From Micrococcaceae bacterium UBA4005 (GTDB taxonomy: Bacteria > Actinomycetota > Actinomycetes > Actinomycetales > Micrococcaceae): a DNA stretch of 5,643 nt. Shown piece by piece: positions 1-5,643 of this stretch. The translations under genes were made by a program, and so were the position numbers. The DNA lies in contig DGBL01000060.1 of the NCBI GenBank assembly GCA_002384315.1, positions 1 through 5,643 on the forward strand, in the 5' to 3' direction. Each line of letters begins with the position of its first letter. Position 1 is the first letter of the stretch. The notes below the pieces were generated by a model. That model was not told where the DNA came from. It saw only the letters and a list, made by a program, of their open reading frames with translations, and did no database searches.

Positions 1-3000
1 GGGAGGCTATCCGCGAGGCCGCCGATAAAGACCGGGCGCGGCGTCGTGCAGTGCCCGACGCGGGTGCCATCGCGCTCTGGATAGCAAGCCGGGGATCCGC
101 CATCGCCGGCACCCCGGACACCGCGCAGCCTCCGCCCACGCCCCCGGCAGATAGGTCCGTAGCGCTGGTCCGCATAGGTCTCGCGCGACAGCCCGCCAAT
201 ATTGAGCCTACCCACCGTCCGTCCGACTGGACCGCGCCGCTGCTTGAGGATGTACCGGTGCTCCTGTCCATTCCGCTATCGGCGCCCACCGTCCCGAAGT
301 ATCCCTCCGCCGTCACCGCAGCGTCCGATACCGTCCCGCGCGCTCTGCAAGAGGTGGGATTCGTCGGTCCGCCAGCGGTAATCTTCGGGATGGCGCGGTG
401 GATTCTCCTGCAACTGGGCGCGCTGCACGGTGGTTCCGCCCTCATCGTGTGCTGGGGGTCAGCAGCGGACCTTCCCCCGGCAGCACGGTTTCTGCCGGGA
501 GTGCAGCTGGCGAGCACCCCACGAATTCTCGATGACCTCACCGCCGGCGGTGGTGAAGTCATCATTGTCCGGTTCGGGCGGTTGGCCCTCCCCGAGGTTC
601 GTGCCGCGACGGTCCTCACCTTCACTCCGGATCGCCGATTGCCCGCTGCCCGTATTCTCGCCGGTTCAGGCGCACTTTCCCCGTGCCCGGGAACCCAGTC
701 ACCTGAGTTCCGGCCGGATGCCGTCAGCGCCGCCCATTTCGACCGCAGCGCCCGTCAGCTTGCACGCGCGGTAGCCTGCGGAGCGATCAACCAGCCACGC
801 TCCACGCTGGCTCCCCGCATTACCCAGCCACCGGCCGCCGTCCCGCTCTGGAATCTCGAGGGCCTTCCCGGGGGCGGCACGAGCACTGAGATACTGAAAC
901 GCTGGCGGGAACAGTCCGGAGCTGACACGTTAAGCGTGCCCGTAGGCGCGACCGGCACGGGGGTTGTATGGCTGGACCTCGTCGCGGATGGACCGCATAT
1001 GCTGGTTGCCGGCACCACAGGATCCGGCAAATCCGAGTTCCTCCGGACCTTCGTGCTAGCCCAGGCGCTCGTACATCCGCCGTCGGCGTTGGCCGTGCTC
1101 CTCATCGATTTCAAGGGCGGTTCGGGGCTCGGAACCCTCGCCGGGCTCCCGCACTGCGTCGGCCTCCTGACTGACCTTTCCACAGAATCCGTGGCCCGGG
1201 CGCTACAGTCACTCCGCGCCGAGCTGCGCAGACGCGAATCCCTATTCGCCGAACGGGGGGTGGCGGATATCGTCGGCTACCGCGGGGCCGTCCATCAGGC
1301 GCAGCTTCCGCGCCTGATGGTGGTAATCGACGAGTTTAGGATGCTCAGCGATGAGGTGCCCGGGGCGGTGGACGATCTCATGAAGATCGCGACGCTCGGG
1401 CGTTCACTGGGAATACACCTTCTCATGGCAACCCAGCGCCCGCAGGGCGCCATCACATCGGATATTCGCGCCAACGTAACGACGGCGATCGCATTGCGGA
1501 TGCAGTCCGCCGCAGAATCACAAGATGTGATCGGCTCATCCTGCGCAGCCGCTATTGCCGTGGACCGCCCGGGCCGGGCGTTGCTGAAGGTCGGCGCATC
1601 AGCGGCACGGGAGTTTCAGTGCGCAGCGCTACGACTCCCCGCTTTGAGTGGCGGTGCTCCGATTGCAGAACTGCTGGACTATCTGAGTGAAAAACGGCCG
1701 GACTTCGACACAACATCTGCTCCGCCGGGTTTATGGAGCCATCCGGGGCTCGATTCGTTCGTCAAAGCTGTAGGCTGCGCAGCCCGAGATGCGGGCGAGC
1801 CTGCGCCGCTCAAGCCCGTCCTGCCTCCGCTGCCCCGCCAGCTCATGGAGCAGAACCTTCCGGATTCATCCGGCACCGGCATCAGCTTAGGATTGCTGGA
1901 TCTTCCGGAACTACAACGGCAAGTTCCACTCAAGTGGTCTCCTCAGCCGCATTCGCATGTGGCTTTGGTTGGTCCGACAGGTTCAGGTGCGTCCCGCGCC
2001 TTGGCCCACACCGTCGAGATCCTTACCCGGGACCTTCCGCAAACCCACGTCTATGTCCTCGACGGTGATGCCACCCTGGGCTCGGTGGCGGGGCGGGCGC
2101 AAGTTGGCGCCTATGTCGGCCCGGATGAGATGCCCCGGGCAGTGCGGGTCCTCGAGCGACTGACCGGACTTGCCACCTCCCAGCTTGCATCCTCCAATCC
2201 ACCCAGCCAGCCAGTTCTTCTTGCCATTTCGGGATGGGGACGCTGGTGCTCGTTGTTCCGTGGCAGCCGTTTCGGGTGGGCGGAGGACCTAATCCAGGAC
2301 ATATGCCGCGACGGGGGAAATACCGGGATCTCCCTGCTGATCAGCGGGGAGCGGGATCTCATCACGGCGCGCTTCCTCCCGGTGGTGCCAAACCGTGCCT
2401 ATTTCCCTTTCGGGGCGGCTCAAGAATCGCTCATGACCTGGCCAAAGCTTCCCCCGATGGATCGGGCTCCCGGGCGGGCATTTGTACAGGGGCGCTGGAC
2501 TAAAGGCCGCTCCGCAGCGGCCCAGTTTGTCACTGCGGTTACTACCCCGCCCCGCCGCGAGAGCAGACCCGACAACGAACCATTCAGGGTTGAAGCGCTA
2601 CCGCCAGGAGCTGGCGCCAGCGCTCTGATCAGCCACACCCTGGCCATCACACCCTCCGGCGAGGCATGGCGGATCCCCATCGGCGTCGCCGGTGACGACC
2701 TCGCGCCGACTTGGCTGAACCTGCCGGAGGGATGTTCCGTTCTCGCAGTGGGACGGGCTAGCACAGGGAAAACGAACCTGCTGCGCGTGGTTGCGGCCGC
2801 AGTCCAGCCACCAGCCCGCTGCCGCTTTCCGGACGCGGACGCAGTCCATTACTGGCGGGCGTTGGCGGCTCAGCCCGACGCGTCAGCGCATTGGCGCGAT
2901 CAACTCCTGTTGGTCGACGACGCCGACCGCCTTCCCTCCGACGTGCAGCAACTGCTTGCAGCCTTGATTGCCCGCGGCGCACGCGCCGTCCTCACGGCGC

Positions 3001-3239
3001 AGCCCAGCCCCTCGCTCACGTCAAAGGTTCCGCTGGCGCTCCAGGCGCGCACCGAAGGGCAGGGATTGGTTCTGGCACCAGGTTCGCCACCTGATGCGGA
3101 CCTGTTCGGAGTGCGGATCTTCGTCGACGAGAAGCCTATCGCCGGGCGCGCCTTTGTCATCGGCGAAGGCAGATCCACGGCGATCCAGATCGCCCTGGCC
3201 GCTACAGTTCCGGACCCGGTGCCACCGGAAAGGACCTGA
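1..3239 (+). CDS. EssC/EccC-like FtsK/SpoIIIE-family ATPase with three P-loop modules (5' end missing)
   Basis: Numbering runs from the in-frame GTG at 51, but the frame is open to the left edge (starting EAIREAADKDRARRRAV), so the true start lies outside. This charged helical stretch is followed by a beta-rich domain with VALVRIGL and LLEDVPVLL segments, as found before the ATPases of actinobacterial EssC-like proteins. Module 1 (~266-515) has Walker A GTTGSGKS at 321-328, the family motif DFKGG, Walker B LMVVIDEF with D427/E428, and GRSLGIHLLMATQRP. Module 2 (~600-826) has GPTGSGAS at 641-648 (no lysine) and AISGWG where Walker B should be. Module 3 (~866-1050) has GRASTGKT at 901-908 and LLLVDDAD with D956/D957. 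EssC/EccC proteins are membrane-anchored motors that export WXG100-type substrates. A membrane anchor, any FHA domain and substrates would lie upstream and are not visible. The family call is firm; the secretion role is inferred, and a general FtsK-like translocase is the alternative. Confidence 0.9.
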   Translation, partial: EAIREAADKDRARRRAVPDAGAIALWIASRGSAIAGTPDTAQPPPTPPADRSVALVRIGLARQPANIEPTHRPSDWTAPLLEDVPVLLSIPLSAPTVPKYPSAVTAASDTVPRALQEVGFVGPPAVIFGMARWILLQLGALHGGSALIVCWGSAADLPPAARFLPGVQLASTPRILDDLTAGGGEVIIVRFGRLALPEVRAATVLTFTPDRRLPAARILAGSGALSPCPGTQSPEFRPDAVSAAHFDRSARQLARAVACGAINQPRSTLAPRITQPPAAVPLWNLEGLPGGGTSTEILKRWREQSGADTLSVPVGATGTGVVWLDLVADGPHMLVAGTTGSGKSEFLRTFVLAQALVHPPSALAVLLIDFKGGSGLGTLAGLPHCVGLLTDLSTESVARALQSLRAELRRRESLFAERGVADIVGYRGAVHQAQLPRLMVVIDEFRMLSDEVPGAVDDLMKIATLGRSLGIHLLMATQRPQGAITSDIRANVTTAIALRMQSAAESQDVIGSSCAAAIAVDRPGRALLKVGASAAREFQCAALRLPALSGGAPIAELLDYLSEKRPDFDTTSAPPGLWSHPGLDSFVKAVGCAARDAGEPAPLKPVLPPLPRQLMEQNLPDSSGTGISLGLLDLPELQRQVPLKWSPQPHSHVALVGPTGSGASRALAHTVEILTRDLPQTHVYVLDGDATLGSVAGRAQVGAYVGPDEMPRAVRVLERLTGLATSQLASSNPPSQPVLLAISGWGRWCSLFRGSRFGWAEDLIQDICRDGGNTGISLLISGERDLITARFLPVVPNRAYFPFGAAQESLMTWPKLPPMDRAPGRAFVQGRWTKGRSAAAQFVTAVTTPPRRESRPDNEPFRVEALPPGAGASALISHTLAITPSGEAWRIPIGVAGDDLAPTWLNLPEGCSVLAVGRASTGKTNLLRVVAAAVQPPARCRFPDADAVHYWRALAAQPDASAHWRDQLLLVDDADRLPSDVQQLLAALIARGARAVLTAQPSPSLTSKVPLALQARTEGQGLVLAPGSPPDADLFGVRIFVDEKPIAGRAFVIGEGRSTAIQIALAATVPDPVPPERT

Positions 3240-3256
3240 ATCATGCGGGACCAGGA

Positions 3257-3673
3257 TCAACGGCTGTCCCGCGTAGTGCGCGTGGCATGATCCACCACAG
3301 GTTTCGTAAAGAGTGCGACAAGCACCATCGCCCCGGGCAGAAGCATCACCAGCCCACCGGCAAGAGCGCCATTCGAAAGGAAAGAGATAGACAGGATTAC
3401 CATCAGCAGTTGAAAGACGAGAACAGCTGAGCGTGGCCAGCGGTAGCCCCTGAATAGTGCGCTACCCAGCACCGACATCCAACCAGCGAGCAGAATCAGC
3501 AGCCCCGCCATGAACACGGCCCCACCTCTAGACAACGGTTCCGCTACAATCAGGTCGTAGATGTACCACCCCGCCAGCACCGCCAGGCCTAGCGCCTGAA
3601 ACAGCAGGACTGCGACAATCAGCACCACCGCACGTGGGGTTCCAGCAGTCGCGGCAGTCCAGGAAAAAGGCAC
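3257..3673 (-). CDS. Small four-helix integral membrane protein of unknown function
   Basis: This encodes 138 residues from a GTG start. A GGTAAGG sequence (3681-3687, read on the - strand) lies 7 bases upstream and supports that start. Four hydrophobic segments are visible at about residues 16-43, 50-73, 82-101 and 104-123. The short loop RGYRWPRS between segments 2 and 3 and the C-terminal tail TRTTRDSR are positively charged, so both ends are predicted to be cytoplasmic. No catalytic or cofactor motif was seen. The pattern FRGYRW..SA.VFQLLM followed by VALFTKP resembles uncharacterised actinobacterial membrane proteins I remember, but this was not checked by search. It lies tail-to-tail with the ATPase gene (17 bases between stop codons) and is divergent from whiB1, so it could share the upstream regulatory region. 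No function is proposed. Confidence 0.8.
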   Translation of the reverse strand: MPFSWTAATAGTPRAVVLIVAVLLFQALGLAVLAGWYIYDLIVAEPLSRGGAVFMAGLLILLAGWMSVLGSALFRGYRWPRSAVLVFQLLMVILSISFLSNGALAGGLVMLLPGAMVLVALFTKPVVDHATRTTRDSR

Positions 3674-3780
3674 AGTCGAACCTTACCCGAGTCTGATCCC
3701 GCCTATCCAGACCGGTATTTCCCGGTGGTTCACTGTGACGTAAAACTCGTCGTCAGAACGCAACTCGCGCACTGTTACCC

Positions 3781-3820
3781 CTTGTTTACTCCTCGGTAAC
3801 GTGACAGCCTTGTAAACAAG
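3781..3820. repeat. Perfect 9-bp inverted repeat upstream of whiB1
   Basis: CTTGTTTAC (3781-3789) and its exact reverse complement GTAAACAAG (3812-3820) are separated by 22 bases. The arm centres are 31 bp apart, about three helical turns, so both arms face the same side of the DNA. The right arm also lies inside a local palindrome, CTTGT-AA-ACAAG (3809-3820). A second inverted pair, GTTACC (3774-3779) and GGTAAC (3795-3800), is interleaved with it. The repeat is directly visible; its role as a binding site for a dimeric regulator or as an RNA stem is inference. Confidence 0.6.
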
Positions 3821-3824
3821 AACC

Positions 3825-3850
3825 GGGGGCCTTGTATGGCCCCTTTACTA
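3825..3850 (+). promoter_or_regulatory. GC-rich hairpin with T-rich tail upstream of whiB1 (attenuator-like)
   Basis: GGGGCC (3826-3831) and GGCCCC (3838-3843) form a perfect 6-bp stem around a 6-base TTGTAT loop. A G-U pair between 3825 and 3844 can extend it, and TTTACTA follows directly. Stem plus T-rich tail resembles an intrinsic terminator, but it lies between the divergent gene and whiB1, with no + strand gene ending nearby. It would act only if transcription starts upstream of it. The stem is short and the T run is interrupted, so it may equally be a DNA-level operator, or TACTAT (3846-3851) may be the -10 box of a whiB1 promoter without a clear -35. Confidence 0.4.
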
Positions 3851-3861
3851 TTGAGCCCCCT

Positions 3862-3877
3862 CGTGAATGTTTTCACA
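3862..3877. promoter_or_regulatory. Predicted CRP/GlxR-family binding site upstream of whiB1
   Basis: CGTGA-ATGTTT-TCACA matches the CRP/GlxR consensus TGTGA-N6-TCACA at nine of ten half-site bases with the correct 6-base spacer. It lies 44 bases before the whiB1 start codon. In M. tuberculosis the cAMP receptor protein Rv3676 binds the whiB1 promoter, and GlxR of Corynebacterium uses the same consensus, which adds weight. The transcription start is unknown, so activation and repression cannot be told apart. If TACTAT at 3846 is the -10 box, the site would lie just downstream of the start and favour repression. Confidence 0.6.
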
Positions 3878-3903
3878 AATTAATTTTCATGAGCCGGCGG
3901 CCG

Positions 3904-3909
3904 AAGGAG
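3904..3909 (+). promoter_or_regulatory. Ribosome binding site for whiB1
   Basis: AAGGAG lies 12 bases before the ATG at 3922 and only 3 bases before an in-frame GTG at 3913. One spacing is rather long and the other too short, so the ribosome site alone does not decide the start. The ATG is preferred because WhiB1 proteins begin with MDWR, which it gives exactly. The GTG would add only V-I-S. Confidence 0.65.
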
Positions 3910-3921
3910 AAAGTGATCAGC

Positions 3922-4170
3922 ATGGATTGGCGTAGTCGCGCTGCTTGTCTGGATAAAGACCCGGAATTGTTTTTCCCTGTCGGAAACACCGGGCCAGCCC
4001 TCCTCCAGATCGAAGAGGCCAAGAGCGTTTGCCGACGCTGCCAGGTAGTGGATACCTGCCTCCAGTGGGCCATTGAGTCCGGGCAGGACGCTGGCGTCTG
4101 GGGCGGATTGAGCGAGGACGAGCGGCGCGCACTCAAGCGTCGGGCGGCCCGTGCCCGCAGGGCTTCCTGA
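3922..4170 (+). CDS. whiB1: WhiB1, Wbl-family iron-sulfur transcriptional regulator
   Basis: This encodes 82 residues, close to the 84 of M. tuberculosis WhiB1. Four cysteines at 9, 37, 40 and 46 (C-x27-C-x2-C-x5-C) are the ligands of a [4Fe-4S] cluster. They are followed by the Wbl turn motif GVWGG (58-62) and a basic C-terminal tail LKRRAARARR that contacts DNA. The opening MDWRSRAACL and the DPELFFPVGN segment are typical of WhiB1 rather than other Wbl paralogues. Mycobacterial WhiB1 is essential, binds the primary sigma factor through its cluster, and its cluster reacts with nitric oxide to change DNA binding. The upstream frame stays open to a TTG at 3832, but that extension has no family support. 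A CRP-like site lies upstream, and the gene ends facing pdtaS as in mycobacteria. Confidence 0.95.
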   Translation: MDWRSRAACLDKDPELFFPVGNTGPALLQIEEAKSVCRRCQVVDTCLQWAIESGQDAGVWGGLSEDERRALKRRAARARRAS

Positions 4171-4220
4171 CCCGCTGGTAGCTTTCTTCAGGATTATGCC
4201 GAGATAGCGGTAGCTAAAGA

Positions 4221-4263
4221 TGTGACGGAAGGGCCGCACCATCGGTGCGACCCTTCCGTTACA
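4221..4263. terminator. Bidirectional stem-loop terminator between whiB1 and pdtaS
   Basis: Arms at 4225-4240 and 4244-4259 form a 16-position stem with one mismatch (4234 with 4250) around a 3-base loop. Further pairing extends it to 4221-4263. In the - strand transcript the mismatch becomes a G-U pair, so the stem is continuous for pdtaS, and a weak T-rich stretch (CATCTTTAGC) follows. No T run follows on the + strand. The element lies 50 bases after the whiB1 stop and 11 bases after the pdtaS stop, so it probably ends both transcripts. Terminators lacking a clean T run are common in actinobacteria. Confidence 0.8.
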
Positions 4264-4274
4264 GAGCAGCGTGC

Positions 4275-5643
4275 TCACGGGTGGTTGTTCTTCCTCAACG
4301 CCATTTCCATCGACACTGAAGTTCCCCCACCCGGTCGTTGCTTCCATTCGATCTCGCCACCGAGTTCACTGGTCACCAAAGTCCGTACGATTTGCAGGCC
4401 CAGCCCTTCGGTCACTTTGCCCTCCGGGAGGCCAACACCGTCGTCCTCAATGGTCACCTCGAGGAATTCCCGTGCACCCTTCTCCACCCGCCGATTGGCC
4501 ATGAGCCATACTGTCCCGGCCCGGCCGGCCAATCCGTGCTCCACGGCATTCGTCACCAGTTCGTTGATGACCAGCGCCAGCGGCGTGGCAAAATCGCTGG
4601 GCAACTCACCAAAAGAGCCGCTGCGCTGTGTCCGGACCCCTCGCGACGGGGAGGCGACCTCGGCCGAGAGCCGGAACTGGCGTGCGATCAGTTCGTCGAA
4701 ATCCACGTTCTGCGATAGCCCCTGGGAGAGCGTCTCATGCACCAGGGCAATGGTGGACACCCGCCGCATGGCTTGCTCGAGTCCCTGTTTACCTTCATCG
4801 CTGGACATACGCCGCGATTGCATCCGCAGTAGCGCCGCGACGGTCTGCAAATTGTTTTTAACCCGATGGTGAATTTCCCTGATGGTAGCGTCTTTGGAGA
4901 CCAGTTCCATCTCGCGGCGGCGCAGCTCGGAGACGTCCCTGCACAGCACCAATGCCCCAAAACGTTCACTTGCATCGCGCAGCGGTATCGCGCGTAGCGA
5001 GAGGTTCACGCCACGGGAACCAATCTCCGTCCGCCAGGGCATCTTGCCTGTAAGCACCAGCGGAAGCGTCTCATCCACCAGCCTTCTGTCGGTGATCAGG
5101 GTAGTCGTTATTTCTGCCAGTGAGCGGCCTTCAAGGGTTTCCATCTCCCCAAGTCGCCTAAAAGCGGACACACCGTTCGGGCTGGCATATTGCACAATTC
5201 CCTCAGCATCGAGGCGAATCAGCCCGTCGCCCACGCGCGGGGCTCCGCGGCGGGACCCCGTAGGCGTGGCGAAATCGGGCCAGAGGCCAAGGGTTCCCAT
5301 CCTCAGCAGATCGTAGGCGCACTGGCGGTAGGTCAGTTCCAGCCGCGACGGCATACGGGAATTGGACAGGTCCATGTGCGTAGTGACCACGGCGAGGGTC
5401 CTGCCGTTGCGCACCATGGGCACAGCCTCGACCCGCATGGCCATCTCAGTGGTCCAATTGGCTTCGTTCGAGCGGACGATTCCCTTTCCCTCCCACGCCT
5501 CGTTGACCAACGGGAGCAGGTCGGCACGGATCCGCTCCCCGACGAAGTCGCTGTGAAAGACCGTATGCGACGTGGACGGACGGGCATGGGCCAGCGCAAC
5601 ATAGCCTCCGTCGTCGAGTGGGAACCAGAGGGCAAGATCGGCA
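4275..5643 (-). CDS. pdtaS: PdtaS-type sensor histidine kinase, HisKA_2 family (5' end missing)
   Basis: The frame is open to the right edge, giving about 455 residues that begin ADLALWFPLDDGG. M. tuberculosis PdtaS has 501, so roughly 40 N-terminal residues are probably missing. The TTG at 5510 is internal. In order there are an N-terminal GAF-like sensor domain (5' part, to about 5320), a PAS domain (about 5250-4920, containing GDGLIRLDAEGIVQYASPNG), a HisKA_2 dimerisation domain with REIHHRVKNNLQT, and a HATPase_c domain with N-box INELVTNAVEHG, G1 DDGVGLP and G2 GLGLQIVRTLV. The phosphoacceptor is predicted to be the histidine before RVKN (codon 4866-4868). No membrane segment is seen, so the kinase is cytoplasmic. 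PdtaS phosphorylates PdtaR, an ANTAR-domain antiterminator that acts on nascent RNA; pdtaR is not in this window. The gene converges on whiB1 as Rv3220c does on Rv3219. Confidence 0.95.
   Translation of the reverse strand, partial: ADLALWFPLDDGGYVALAHARPSTSHTVFHSDFVGERIRADLLPLVNEAWEGKGIVRSNEANWTTEMAMRVEAVPMVRNGRTLAVVTTHMDLSNSRMPSRLELTYRQCAYDLLRMGTLGLWPDFATPTGSRRGAPRVGDGLIRLDAEGIVQYASPNGVSAFRRLGEMETLEGRSLAEITTTLITDRRLVDETLPLVLTGKMPWRTEIGSRGVNLSLRAIPLRDASERFGALVLCRDVSELRRREMELVSKDATIREIHHRVKNNLQTVAALLRMQSRRMSSDEGKQGLEQAMRRVSTIALVHETLSQGLSQNVDFDELIARQFRLSAEVASPSRGVRTQRSGSFGELPSDFATPLALVINELVTNAVEHGLAGRAGTVWLMANRRVEKGAREFLEVTIEDDGVGLPEGKVTEGLGLQIVRTLVTSELGGEIEWKQRPGGGTSVSMEMALRKNNHP

Noticed and set aside
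2900..3244. A 114-residue open frame on the - strand opposite the third ATPase module
   Set aside because: It is a reverse-strand shadow of a GC-rich gene with no motif and no separate support.
3254..3293. Inverted GGATCA (3254-3259) / TGATCC (3288-3293) near the facing ends of the ATPase and membrane-protein genes, considered as a terminator
   Set aside because: The arms are only 6 bp, the loop is 28 bases, there is no T run, and most of it lies inside the membrane-protein coding sequence.
3832..3921. N-terminal extension of WhiB1 from TTG at 3832
   Set aside because: It would add 30 residues not found in WhiB1 proteins, would place the CRP-like site and the ribosome site inside the coding sequence, and has no Shine-Dalgarno sequence.
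3880..4347. A 155-residue open frame on the - strand across whiB1
   Set aside because: It overlaps whiB1, the terminator and the end of pdtaS. The other strand encodes an unmistakable WhiB1 with all cluster cysteines.
4222..4872. A 216-residue open frame on the + strand
   Set aside because: It is antisense to the HATPase_c and HisKA_2 part of pdtaS, starts in the terminator hairpin, and its Ser/Pro/Arg-rich product has no recognisable domain.
5333..5635. A 100-residue open frame on the - strand overlapping the 5' part of pdtaS in another frame
   Set aside because: The pdtaS frame here reads into a GAF-like sensor sequence continuous with the PAS domain; the alternative is Arg/Ser/Pro-rich shadow sequence.

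Overview
The window looks like a chromosomal segment of a high-GC Gram-positive actinobacterium, most likely in or near the Micrococcaceae (Arthrobacter-like). The basis is the GC-rich coding sequence, a WhiB-family regulator (confined to actinobacteria and their phages) and a PdtaS-type histidine kinase. The genus is an inference from remembered protein similarity and was not tested by a search.

Layout: (1) The left half, from the window edge to 3239 on the + strand, is the C-terminal ~1080 residues of a large FtsK/SpoIIIE-family ATPase of the EssC/EccC (type VII secretion) kind. It has three tandem P-loop modules: the first looks fully catalytic, the second has lost both Walker motifs, and the third keeps a Walker A lysine and a Walker-B-like acidic pair. 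Its N-terminus lies off the left edge. (2) Tail-to-tail with it, on the - strand at 3257-3673, is a small protein with four predicted membrane segments and no assigned function. (3) A 248-bp region (3674-3921) separates this gene from the divergent whiB1. It holds inverted repeats, a GC-rich hairpin followed by a T-rich stretch, and a near-consensus CRP/GlxR site. (4) whiB1 (3922-4170, +) encodes an 82-residue Wbl protein with all four cluster-binding cysteines. (5) Facing it on the - strand, pdtaS (4275 to the right edge) encodes a PAS/HisKA_2/HATPase_c kinase missing only its first few dozen residues. A strong stem-loop at 4221-4263 sits between the two 3' ends and probably terminates both.

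The convergent whiB1-pdtaS pair matches Rv3219 (whiB1) and Rv3220c (pdtaS) of Mycobacterium tuberculosis, so the right half is a conserved actinobacterial neighbourhood, not an accessory island. In mycobacteria both products are linked to nitric oxide, and whiB1 is controlled by the cAMP receptor protein; the CRP-like site here suggests the latter control may be shared. The ATPase and the small membrane protein have no demonstrable functional link to this pair. I see no RNA gene, insertion sequence, CRISPR array or attachment site, and no clear sign of a wholly new system. The parts most worth a second look are the whiB1 upstream region and the unusual motif loss in the middle ATPase module.
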